A program made the translations under genes and the position numbers. 12,270 nucleotides of DNA from JBMORO01 sp049322295 (GTDB lineage Bacteria > Patescibacteriota > Minisyncoccia > RBG-13-40-8-A): positions 1-12,270 of the forward strand of contig JBMORO010000031.1 in NCBI GenBank assembly GCA_049322295.1, written 5' to 3'. Numbering within the stretch: the first letter of the stretch is position 1; every line of letters starts with the position of its first letter. This document shows, in pieces, positions 6,851 to 11,981 of the stretch. A model generated the notes under the pieces. That model ran no database searches, was not told where the DNA came from, and was given only the letters and a program-made list of their open reading frames with translations.

Positions 6851-6899
6851 ATACCATCTTTTGCGCGATCGCGAAAAAAACGGTATAGGGTTGTTGACA
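6840..6899 (+). repeat. 60-bp direct repeat, left copy, with palindromic core
   Basis: It matches 7384-7443 at 54 of 60 positions. The core ATACCATCTTTTGCGCGATC runs into a near-palindrome around GCGCGATCGCG, closed by ATACC/GGTAT. Its right end supplies TTGACA, the -35 box of the gene it precedes. Confidence 0.9.
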
Positions 6900-6922
6900 G
6901 AAATTTAATGATATGCTAGACT
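6894..6922 (+). promoter_or_regulatory. Sigma70-type promoter of the 130-aa gene
   Basis: TTGACA (6894-6899), a 17-nt spacer, then TAGACT (6917-6922); TATAAA at 6922-6927 is an alternative -10. A short leader follows, with AAAAGGAGGGAG (about 6943-6954) immediately before the ATG at 6958. Confidence 0.75.
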
Positions 6923-6957
6923 ATAAATAGGTTCAAAATTTAAAAAGGAGGGAGAAA

Positions 6958-7350
6958 ATGGATAAGCACATTTTAAAATGGCATGACCCAGAATTCCAGA
7001 AAGAAGTTAAAATTCTTTATGATAAGCTTGTAGACATGTGCACACTGTGGGGATTCCTTTTTGGAAGTAGAGAGCTTGTATACGAAGGCAGGCTTTTATT
7101 CGCAGTAACTCATTTTCCAGAGCGCCACCCAGAGCTAAAGGACCTTTTTGAAAAAGTAGTTTTTACATTGATTGGCGTTGCTGCTGTTTGGGAAGACGAG
7201 AAATTCATTATTCGACCAGAGATAAATACAATTTACACCTACTATTCGGGAGGGAAACACGATTTAATAACGCCCATAATCAAAGCTCTAGCGCATGATT
7301 GTTTCAAGGAACTTTATTCGCCTTTCCGGGTAAATTATGCCATGAATTAG
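6958..7350 (+). CDS. Hypothetical 130-aa protein in a repeat-flanked cassette
   Basis: I recognise no family. It is a soluble-looking protein with no signal peptide and no clear membrane segment, rich in aromatic and charged residues. Features are KWHDPEFQKEVKILYDKLVD near the N-terminus, a histidine-rich stretch VTHFPERHPE (50-59), and IRPEINTIYTYYSGGKHDL (85-103). No catalytic motif stands out. The start is firm: AGGAGG lies 6 nt before the ATG, one of only two strong Shine-Dalgarno sites in this window. It is monocistronic, with its own promoter and a terminator 5 nt after the stop codon. The whole unit lies between two 60-bp direct repeats. That layout suggests an acquired or mobile cassette, but no integrase or transposase is present here. 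Confidence 0.8.
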   Translation: MDKHILKWHDPEFQKEVKILYDKLVDMCTLWGFLFGSRELVYEGRLLFAVTHFPERHPELKDLFEKVVFTLIGVAAVWEDEKFIIRPEINTIYTYYSGGKHDLITPIIKALAHDCFKELYSPFRVNYAMN

Positions 7351-7354
7351 CCGC

Positions 7355-7394
7355 GGCACTCATGAATAACTTTTTATGGGTGCCTTTTTATTTT
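7355..7394 (+). terminator. Terminator of the 130-aa gene
   Basis: GGCACTCAT (7355-7363) pairs with ATGGGTGCC (7376-7384) over 9 positions with one G-U, then TTTTTATTTT. Its T-tract begins the right copy of the 60-bp repeat, just as on the left side. Confidence 0.85.
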
Positions 7395-7443
7395 ATACCA
7401 TCTTTTGCGCGATCGCGAAAAAAGTGGTATGAGGTTGTTGATA
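7384..7443 (+). repeat. 60-bp direct repeat, right copy, with palindromic core
   Basis: 54 of 60 positions match 6840-6899. The closing stem changes in a paired way (ATACCA/TGGTAT here, ATACC/GGTAT on the left). The -35-like end reads TTGATA, and no good -10 box follows, so the promoter function seems lost or absent. GGTTG-TTGATA-CAACC overlaps its right end. Confidence 0.9.
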
Positions 7444-7461
7444 CAACCAAGGAAGGCGGAT

Positions 7462-7508
7462 GACATCCGATGTCCCAAATATTATTTGGTTTTTGGACAT
7501 CGGATGTC
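7462..7508. repeat. Inverted-repeat element, copy 1, left edge of the R-M island
   Basis: GACATCCGATGTCC (7462-7475) and GGACATCGGATGTC (7495-7508) are perfect 14-nt reverse complements around a 19-nt AT-rich loop. Each arm is itself nearly palindromic (GACATC-C-GATGTC). The same arms recur at 10916-10966. Confidence 0.92.
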
Positions 7509-7549
7509 GTTAATTTAATTGAAGTATGGAAAAAATATAGGAAAAGAGG

Positions 7550-7555
7550 TAGAAT
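7550..7555 (+). promoter_or_regulatory. -10 box TAGAAT before the methyltransferase remnant
   Basis: TAGAAT ends 6 nt before the ATG at 7562, matching the leaderless spacing used by other genes here. No strong -35 box. Confidence 0.5.
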
Positions 7556-7561
7556 AGAGGT

Positions 7562-7606
7562 ATGAAAAATAGAACGCTTTATTTTGGAGACAATAATGAG
7601 GTATAA
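7562..7606 (+). pseudogene. 14-codon remnant resembling a DNA methyltransferase N-terminus
   Basis: ATG at 7562 encodes MKNRTLYFGDNNEV and then TAA. TLYFGDN followed by a short hydrophobic residue is how many N4/N6 (type III-like, beta-class) DNA methyltransferases begin. Here the frame stops at once, and its last codons overlap the TATAAT box of the intact methyltransferase gene that follows. It may be the stump of an older methyltransferase replaced by the present one. It could instead be a short leader peptide. Being only 14 residues, the match could be chance. Confidence 0.4.
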
Positions 7607-7607
7607 T
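7602..7607 (+). promoter_or_regulatory. -10 box TATAAT of the R-M operon, leaderless
   Basis: TATAAT ends 6 nt before ATG 7614, so the start codon would coincide with the transcription start. This supports ATG 7614 over the in-frame TTG (7584) and ATG (7596) upstream. The TTG and ATG would lie before the RNA start. Confidence 0.65.
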
Positions 7608-7613
7608 AGAAAT

Positions 7614-8765
7614 ATGACCGGGCAAAAGAGACAATTAGGGCAATTTTTCACCAAGAACTCCGATTACATTTTGCAAGGATTAGAAAAATATATTAAGGGT
7701 AAAATCATTACTGACCCCTTTGCTGGCAATGGCGATCTCATTAAGTGGGCTAAAAAAAATAAAGTAAAAGATATAAAGGGGTATGATATTGACCATAAAT
7801 ACATAGATGGCAAAAACATTTCTTATAATGATAGTATTATTAATTCTTTAAGATATAAATTTGTTTTAACAAATCCACCCTATTTACATAAGAATAAAGC
7901 AACAAAAGAAATAAAAGATAAATACTTTACCGGCAAGAATTCAAAATTTGAGGATTTGTACCAAGTTTCAATTAATTCCATTTTAAATTCAGAAGAAGGA
8001 ATATTAATTGTTCCTTTGAATTTTTTATCAGCAGAAAATTCAAACAGAATCAGGAGAATGTTTTTCGAAAAATTTAAAATAGTTCATGTTAATATTTTTG
8101 AAGAGCAGGTATTTGAAGATACGACCTATAATGTGATTTCTTTCTATTATAAAAAAAGATTAAGGCAATCTGAGAAAGATGTTATTAATGCTTGGATATT
8201 CCCATCCAATAAAAAAATAAGACTAGTATTAAACAGAAGATATGGTTGGCAATTAGGAGGGGAATTTAAAACGAAAATTGATTCGATGAAAAATTTATTA
8301 GGTATTTATAGGGCAACGGAGGATCTTTTAAAAAGTGGCGATGAAAGAGTTGAACTAGCCTTTAATCACATCAAAGATAAAAGAACTTTTTATATTAGTA
8401 AACACATTAAAGATTTACTAGAAAAAAATATTATCCTATTAAGGGCTATAGACCATAAAAATGGCAAAAAAATACAATTAGAAGATATTAGAGAATATGG
8501 TCCGATTGCTTTAATAGGGAAGAAGACTTCAAGAAATATGGCCTACTTACTATTTGGGAAAAGGCTTGGCTTAGAAGAACAGAGAAAAATAATTAAATAT
8601 TTCAATGATTATTTAGAAAAAGAGAGAAAGAAACATTTTTCTTTGTTTTTGACTAATTTTAGAGATAATGCCAGAAAAAGAATTAGCTTCGACTTTGTTT
8701 ATAAGTTTATAAATTATCTATATTTTAATAAGGTTAATAATAAACAAAAAGTCTTATTTTCTTAG
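7614..8765 (+). CDS. Type II N6-adenine DNA methyltransferase
   Basis: A 383-aa SAM-dependent methyltransferase of the gamma-type order seen in M.TaqI-like enzymes. Motif X is QLGQFFTKN (7-15), motif I (SAM loop) is TDPFAGNGDLI (33-43), the acidic end of the next strand is GYDID (56-60), and catalytic motif IV is LTNPPYL (85-91). NPPY is diagnostic for adenine-N6 or cytosine-N4 amino methylation. GILIVPLNFLS, N-terminal of the middle, is the usual strand after motif IV. The C-terminal half (from about 200) would be the target recognition domain. All catalytic motifs are intact. It methylates the host site to protect it from the endonuclease encoded 2 nt downstream. The recognition sequence cannot be predicted. 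Starting at ATG 7614 rests on motif X position and the -10 box. Confidence 0.93.
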   Translation: MTGQKRQLGQFFTKNSDYILQGLEKYIKGKIITDPFAGNGDLIKWAKKNKVKDIKGYDIDHKYIDGKNISYNDSIINSLRYKFVLTNPPYLHKNKATKEIKDKYFTGKNSKFEDLYQVSINSILNSEEGILIVPLNFLSAENSNRIRRMFFEKFKIVHVNIFEEQVFEDTTYNVISFYYKKRLRQSEKDVINAWIFPSNKKIRLVLNRRYGWQLGGEFKTKIDSMKNLLGIYRATEDLLKSGDERVELAFNHIKDKRTFYISKHIKDLLEKNIILLRAIDHKNGKKIQLEDIREYGPIALIGKKTSRNMAYLLFGKRLGLEEQRKIIKYFNDYLEKERKKHFSLFLTNFRDNARKRISFDFVYKFINYLYFNKVNNKQKVLFS

Positions 8766-8767
8766 TT

Positions 8768-9550
8768 ATGAATAAGTGGGTAAAAAAGAGCATAGATTTA
8801 GCTAATTCCAGAGGTTACCTTGATAAAATTTTTGAGGTTTATCCCATTGAATTAGGAGATATTAGGGGCGTTTCCAAAGAATTAATAATAAAATTCAGAA
8901 AAGCTTTTAAGAATAAAAATAAGAAAGATTTGATAAGGACACTTTTAAAATTTCCTAAATTTCCAATAGATGATCCGTATATAGCTTCTTTGCGAAGGCA
9001 TCCCCATTTATTAGAGAAAAACCCGAGAACAATAAAAAGGATTGGAGAAAGGTTGTTATCAATAAAAATAAATACTATTTTAAGATTAGCTACTAAGCCG
9101 AAATCTCCATCAAGACAACTCGGAAATAGTTTTGAAAATTGGGTGCATACAATAGATTACCCCTTTTTAGAGGAAGAAAAATTTAAGAGTTATAGCAAAA
9201 TAGCATTTCTAAAAGGAAGCGGTGTTAAATTAAAACAGTTTGCAATTAGAGAATTAGAAGTTAAAAGATTAACTAGAAGACCAGATTTTATACTTAAAGT
9301 AAAGAATAAATTTATCATAGGAGAAGCAAAATTTTTAACAGATTATGGTGGCACCCAGAATAATCAATTTGATGGGGCCGTAAAAATGACAAAGATTAGA
9401 AAACCCCGCGCTATAGGTATAGCCGTACTGGATGGCATCGTTTGGTTTAAAAGCAATGCCTATATGCATCGGGCGGTAAAAAAGCAACGAGGTATAGCTT
9501 TAAGTGCTTTATTACTTAGAAAATTTATTGAAGAATTGAGAAAAATTTGA
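8768..9550 (+). CDS. Type II restriction endonuclease, PD-(D/E)XK fold
   Basis: A 260-aa protein directly after the methyltransferase gene (2-nt gap, no ribosome site, so probably translationally coupled). The catalytic centre is RRPDFILKVKNKFIIGEAKF (170-189): Asp173, then Glu186-Ala-Lys188, a standard PD-x(12)-ExK. GNSFENWV (119-126) supplies the helix with Glu123 that often precedes this core. The N-terminal 110 residues are helical and basic and probably hold DNA-binding or recognition functions. The length is typical of an orthodox type II enzyme. I cannot assign a named family or target. The close pairing with a methyltransferase makes restriction the most likely job. The lack of a controller gene, and the order with methyltransferase first, would let protection precede cutting. 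Confidence 0.87.
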   Translation: MNKWVKKSIDLANSRGYLDKIFEVYPIELGDIRGVSKELIIKFRKAFKNKNKKDLIRTLLKFPKFPIDDPYIASLRRHPHLLEKNPRTIKRIGERLLSIKINTILRLATKPKSPSRQLGNSFENWVHTIDYPFLEEEKFKSYSKIAFLKGSGVKLKQFAIRELEVKRLTRRPDFILKVKNKFIIGEAKFLTDYGGTQNNQFDGAVKMTKIRKPRAIGIAVLDGIVWFKSNAYMHRAVKKQRGIALSALLLRKFIEELRKI

Positions 9551-9574
9551 TTGGATTTTAAAAATAATAAAAAG

Positions 9575-9600
9575 TCCCGATTTCCTCGGGATTTTTTAAA
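9575..9600 (+). terminator. Terminator of the R-M operon
   Basis: TCCCGA (9575-9580) / TCGGGA (9586-9591) with a 5-nt loop and TTTTTT (9592-9597). Confidence 0.85.
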
Positions 9601-9615
9601 TTCACAAAACGCCGT

Positions 9616-9644
9616 TTGACACTTTCAAAATTTGGAGGGATAAT
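9616..9644 (+). promoter_or_regulatory. Strong sigma70-type promoter of the three-gene operon
   Basis: TTGACA (9616-9621), exact 17-nt spacer, GATAAT (9639-9644). A leader of about 50 nt precedes the ATG at 9704. No Shine-Dalgarno site is next to the start; GAGGAG at 9646-9651 is too far away. Confidence 0.8.
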
Positions 9645-9703
9645 AGAGGAGTTAAAATAAAGATATTTTAAACAAAATTTAGAAAATAAACCAAAATAAC
9701 TCT

Positions 9704-10255
9704 ATGAAAATATATAATATTACAAAAGGACAATTAATAACAATTTGGATATTTGGCGGTTTTTTAGGGCTTATATTACTTTTTCAATCTGAGGATTGGG
9801 GACAAGAAGCAAAGGCTTATTATTCATTGATAATATTTTTTCTTTTAATTTTTTATACTATAGGTTGGAAGAGAGAGAATGTAAAAACAAGTAAACCTAC
9901 CAGAGAAGAAATCAAGAAGGCGGGAAAGGCAATTGAAGAAATTAATAAAGCATTAAACGACAAAAATTTGAACTTATCAACTGAAGAAAGGAAAGAATTT
10001 GAAAAAATACAAGCTCAATTATCTGCTTTAGTTCTTAGCCCCTGGTTTCCTTTGGATTGGGTACGAAGAACTATGATGCTTATAGTTTTTTTGGTGGGCT
10101 TATATGGAATGGTAAGGGTTGGTTATTTATTTATATTATTTTGGTTATTACTGCTTCCTTTTTCACCGCGTATTGCTGCTGTAATTACAAGATTTATCGG
10201 TCGTTGTATGAGCTCAGAAAATTCGGGGAATAAAGATTTAAACGATAAAAAATAA
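9704..10255 (+). CDS. Hypothetical integral membrane protein, first gene of an operon in the island
   Basis: A 183-aa protein not recognised as a known family. Two hydrophobic segments lie near the N-terminus (about 10-27 and 38-54). A charged helical stretch follows (about 57-105, rich in Lys and Glu, with KKAGKAIEEINKALNDKN and STEERKEFEKIQAQL, possibly coiled coil). A hydrophobic C-terminal region comes next (about 124-165, two segments), then a polar tail. This suggests a four-pass membrane protein with a central cytoplasmic helix hairpin. It is co-directional with a nuclease-like gene (8-nt gap) and a zinc-ribbon gene under one promoter. Membrane proteins paired with nucleases occur in several defence systems, where the membrane partner can act as effector. 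Applying that here is speculation. Confidence 0.75.
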   Translation: MKIYNITKGQLITIWIFGGFLGLILLFQSEDWGQEAKAYYSLIIFFLLIFYTIGWKRENVKTSKPTREEIKKAGKAIEEINKALNDKNLNLSTEERKEFEKIQAQLSALVLSPWFPLDWVRRTMMLIVFLVGLYGMVRVGYLFILFWLLLLPFSPRIAAVITRFIGRCMSSENSGNKDLNDKK

Positions 10256-10263
10256 ATAAATTT

Positions 10264-10656
10264 ATGGTACTAATTAGAGAAGAATTTGTTAAACAATCAA
10301 TAATTAAATGGCTTATTGATAAAAATTATAAAATTTCAAAAATTACTAACGAAAAGTTTGGTGTAGACATTAAAGCTTATAATTATAACGGAGAAGAATA
10401 TATTATCGAATGTAAGGGAGAAACAAAAGGCGAGAATAGTTATCTTGATTTTTGTACGGGACTTGGCCAATTAATTTTACGTATGGATAAGGGGTTAAAA
10501 CCATGGAAGCACTATGCCTTAGGGTTGCCTAACACAGGACATTTTCATCGTCAGATCGGAAAATATAAAAAGTTGCCAGTTGATATTCAAAAATTTTTTA
10601 AAATACAATTTTTATTGGTAAATAGCGAAGGAAGCGTAGTCCAAATTAAAAAATAA
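10264..10656 (+). CDS. Small PD-(D/E)XK nuclease-like protein
   Basis: A 130-aa protein. REEFVKQSIIKWLIDKNYK (5-23) is a helix followed by a turn. FGVDIKAYNYNGEEYIIECK (32-51), with Asp35, Glu49 and Lys51 (D-x13-ExK), fits the core of PD-(D/E)XK nucleases. FCTGLGQLILRMD (about 63-75) contains a helix with Gln68 in a GLGQL context, which many stand-alone members of this superfamily keep after the core. The length is that of a minimal nuclease domain with no added DNA-binding domain, so a partner may bring specificity. It sits 8 nt after the membrane protein gene and 4 nt before a zinc-ribbon gene, with no ribosome sites, so one operon is likely. It could cut nucleic acid or be an inactive relative; the key residues argue for activity. 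Confidence 0.75.
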   Translation: MVLIREEFVKQSIIKWLIDKNYKISKITNEKFGVDIKAYNYNGEEYIIECKGETKGENSYLDFCTGLGQLILRMDKGLKPWKHYALGLPNTGHFHRQIGKYKKLPVDIQKFFKIQFLLVNSEGSVVQIKK

Positions 10657-10660
10657 ATTT

Positions 10661-10843
10661 ATGGAAAGAACAGATAAAAAAGAGTGTCCTAAATGCAAAA
10701 GTAAAAATGTATTTGATAGAGGGGATAGGGTTGGAGATGTAGTTGACTACAAACCAAATAAACCAATACCCAAACCCAATCAACCGATTTATGAATGTAA
10801 GGATTGTGGAGAGATTTTTATTTATCTAGGTGGAAATGATTAA
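10661..10843 (+). CDS. Zinc-ribbon small protein
   Basis: A 60-aa protein with CPKC (9-12) and CKDC (46-49), two CxxC knuckles that form a zinc ribbon. Between them is a proline- and lysine-rich loop (KPNKPIPKPNQP). Zinc ribbons this small usually bind nucleic acid or partner proteins. As the third gene of the operon, 4 nt after the nuclease-like gene, it could supply DNA or RNA contact to that protein. No ribosome site is evident. The family is not assigned. Confidence 0.75.
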   Translation: MERTDKKECPKCKSKNVFDRGDRVGDVVDYKPNKPIPKPNQPIYECKDCGEIFIYLGGND

Positions 10844-10895
10844 AAAATTAGACCAAGCCAAACAAAAAGTCACAGAATCAATTGAGAAAAAATAA
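10836..10895 (+). CDS. Possible 19-aa ORF overlapping the zinc-ribbon stop
   Basis: ATG at 10836 overlaps the end of the zinc-ribbon frame and encodes MIKKLDQAKQKVTESIEKK. It is a single amphipathic, highly charged helix. It may be a tiny fourth gene, the stump of a longer one, or chance. Confidence 0.25.
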   Translation: MIKKLDQAKQKVTESIEKK

Positions 10896-10915
10896 AATCA
10901 CTATTTTAATATTTT

Positions 10916-10966
10916 GACATCCGATGTCCGAAAACTAAATTAATAATATTTAGGACATCGGATGTC
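10916..10966. repeat. Inverted-repeat element, copy 2, right edge of the R-M island
   Basis: Arms GACATCCGATGTCC (10916-10929) and GGACATCGGATGTC (10953-10966) are identical to copy 1 but enclose a different 23-nt AT-rich loop. GTTTTATT follows, so it may also terminate the three-gene operon. Confidence 0.92.
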
Positions 10967-11008
10967 GTTTTATTGCGATGGAATTAATTTTCTGCTACGA
11001 TTTGGATT

Positions 11009-11155
11009 ATGGCTAAATTGATTTTTAAAATCCAACCCTTGACTCTGTCAGGGGTTTTTGATAGATTTTTAAATTTACAAAGATTGGCGATTAGTTCGGT
11101 AAAATACGGTGTCCTTAAAATAAAAAAGGGACATCAGTCTTTACCAAATAAATGA
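11009..11155 (+). pseudogene. Truncated duplicate of the TsaB-like gene start
   Basis: A 48-codon frame starting MAKLIFKIQP, matching MPSLIFKIQP of the gene at 11583 in 7 of the first 10 residues after Met. DNA similarity also covers the preceding ~20 nt, including the -10-like TACGAT (10996-11001). After about 11 codons the similarity ends, and the remaining residues are basic and hydrophobic with no recognisable domain. It looks like a partial duplication or a decayed paralogue. A real small protein cannot be excluded. Confidence 0.5.
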
Positions 11156-11192
11156 TTTTGGAATAAAACTTATGTCCCAAGTTTGGCCTTAG

Positions 11193-11447
11193 TTAGATGC
11201 TGCTTGCGTCTTTTGGAACCGGTTTCCACTTTCCATTTGTAAAATCGCATCTCCATGGACACCCTGCTCCCATGTAAATAAAACCGGCAAATTTTAGATC
11301 TGATTTTGTCAATCTCCATCGATAGTTGGTGGCCTTGGATCCTTTTTTAACGTGATAACGTACTGTGTCCTTGGAGGGGCTCCATTTAAACATCCAAATA
11401 AGACCTTTCTTTTTAAACTTCTCCAAAAGTGCAGGTGTAATCTCCAT
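11193..11447 (-). CDS. Hypothetical 84-aa protein, minus strand
   Basis: The start is taken at the ATG complementary to 11445-11447 because AAAGGAG lies just upstream (on the minus strand) with good spacing. A longer frame reaching 11531 exists but lacks such a signal. The protein begins MEITPALLEKFKKKG and is rich in Trp, Lys and aromatic residues (IWMFKWSP; ATNYRWRLTK; CPWRCDF). It has two Cys in CPWRC, no membrane segment and no recognised family. It is the only minus-strand gene in the window and lies between the truncated and complete copies of the TsaB-like gene start. TATAAT lies a few nt before the ribosome site, but I found no matching -35 at normal distance. An inserted gene is plausible. 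Confidence 0.65.
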   Translation of the reverse strand: MEITPALLEKFKKKGLIWMFKWSPSKDTVRYHVKKGSKATNYRWRLTKSDLKFAGFIYMGAGCPWRCDFTNGKWKPVPKDASSI

Positions 11448-11570
11448 TTTTACTCCTTTCATTATAAGAATATCATAAAGAAATAAGCTTATCAAGTTTC
11501 TACGAGAATAAAACCCTGTCCCAACAGCCATCAGACCCCCTTTTTATTTGCCCAAAAATATTTTTTCTGA

Positions 11571-11576
11571 TAAGAT
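11571..11576 (+). promoter_or_regulatory. -10 box TAAGAT of a leaderless promoter
   Basis: TAAGAT ends 6 nt before ATG 11583. This spacing favours ATG 11583 over the in-frame TTG at 11577. Confidence 0.55.
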
Positions 11577-11582
11577 TTGGTT

Positions 11583-11849
11583 ATGCCTAGTTTGATTTTC
11601 AAAATTCAACCAACCAAAGAACACGGCCGATCTCCGGTTGAGATTGTTTTGCGAGATAAAAATAAAATTTTTAAAAGTATTACCGAGAATACTGATAATT
11701 TGCTCTCTACTCTTGACAAGCTATTAAAAAGGAATAAAATAGAATTAGAGACCTTAAATGATATTAAGGTTGAGATTAGCAAAAAGGCAGGGTTTACCTC
11801 TCAGAGGATTGTCAAAGCAATAGTAAAAGCCCTTAGCCTAAATCTCTAA
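11583..11849 (+). CDS. Short protein with weak TsaB-like (N-terminal) character
   Basis: An 88-aa protein from ATG 11583. NTDNLLSTLDKLLKRNKIEL (about 36-55) followed by LNDIKVEISKKAGFTSQRIV (about 57-76) resembles the pattern LLPLIDKLLKKNKLSLKDI...GPGSFTGLRVG of TsaB (YeaZ), a partner in tRNA threonylcarbamoyladenosine synthesis. The hallmark GPGSFTGLR is degenerate (KAGFTSQRI), and the usual opening ILAIDTS and the whole second half of TsaB are missing. It is therefore at best a shortened, diverged relative, and the similarity may be fortuitous. It lies upstream of rpoB with a 130-nt gap. A truncated copy of its start lies at 11009. Confidence 0.6.
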   Translation: MPSLIFKIQPTKEHGRSPVEIVLRDKNKIFKSITENTDNLLSTLDKLLKRNKIELETLNDIKVEISKKAGFTSQRIVKAIVKALSLNL

Positions 11850-11858
11850 ATTATTTTT

Positions 11859-11981
11859 TGACTGACAATTGGATAAATTGAATAGAAAGCTATAAAAAGC
11901 CCAATTTTTGGGTATATCTCTTTTTATCTTTGAGCTAAAAATTTAATAATTCTAATAATTTTTGTTAATAATAATTAACCA
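11859..11981 (+). promoter_or_regulatory. rpoB upstream leader with small hairpin
   Basis: TTGACT (about 11859-11864) could be a -35 box, with AATAGA (11882-11887) 17 nt later as a poor -10. CCCAA-TTT-TTGGG (11900-11912) forms a 5-bp hairpin followed by a T-rich run, possibly an attenuator. The remainder to the rpoB ATG is AT-rich with no ribosome site. Confidence 0.35.

Noticed and set aside
7584..7613. TTG-initiated N-terminal extension of the methyltransferase (also ATG 7596)
   Set aside because: The -10 box at 7602-7607 would lie inside the coding sequence, and motif X is correctly placed from ATG 7614.
7388..7654. 88-codon minus-strand frame, hydrophobic
   Set aside because: It runs through the direct repeat, the inverted-repeat element and the R-M promoter; no start signal, and composition is explained by AT-rich repeats.
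11100..11140. Imperfect GTGTCC..GGGACA hairpin as a third copy of the island inverted repeat
   Set aside because: Only 5-6 bases match and the GATGTC palindrome is missing; at most a weak terminator for the minus-strand gene.
11448..11531. Longer 112-aa version of the minus-strand gene
   Set aside because: The internal ATG at 11447 has AAAGGAG at proper spacing; the extension has no start signal and overlaps the likely promoter.
11577..11582. TTG start two codons upstream for the TsaB-like gene
   Set aside because: The ATG at 11583 fits the leaderless spacing from TAAGAT, and the similarity to the truncated copy starts at that ATG.
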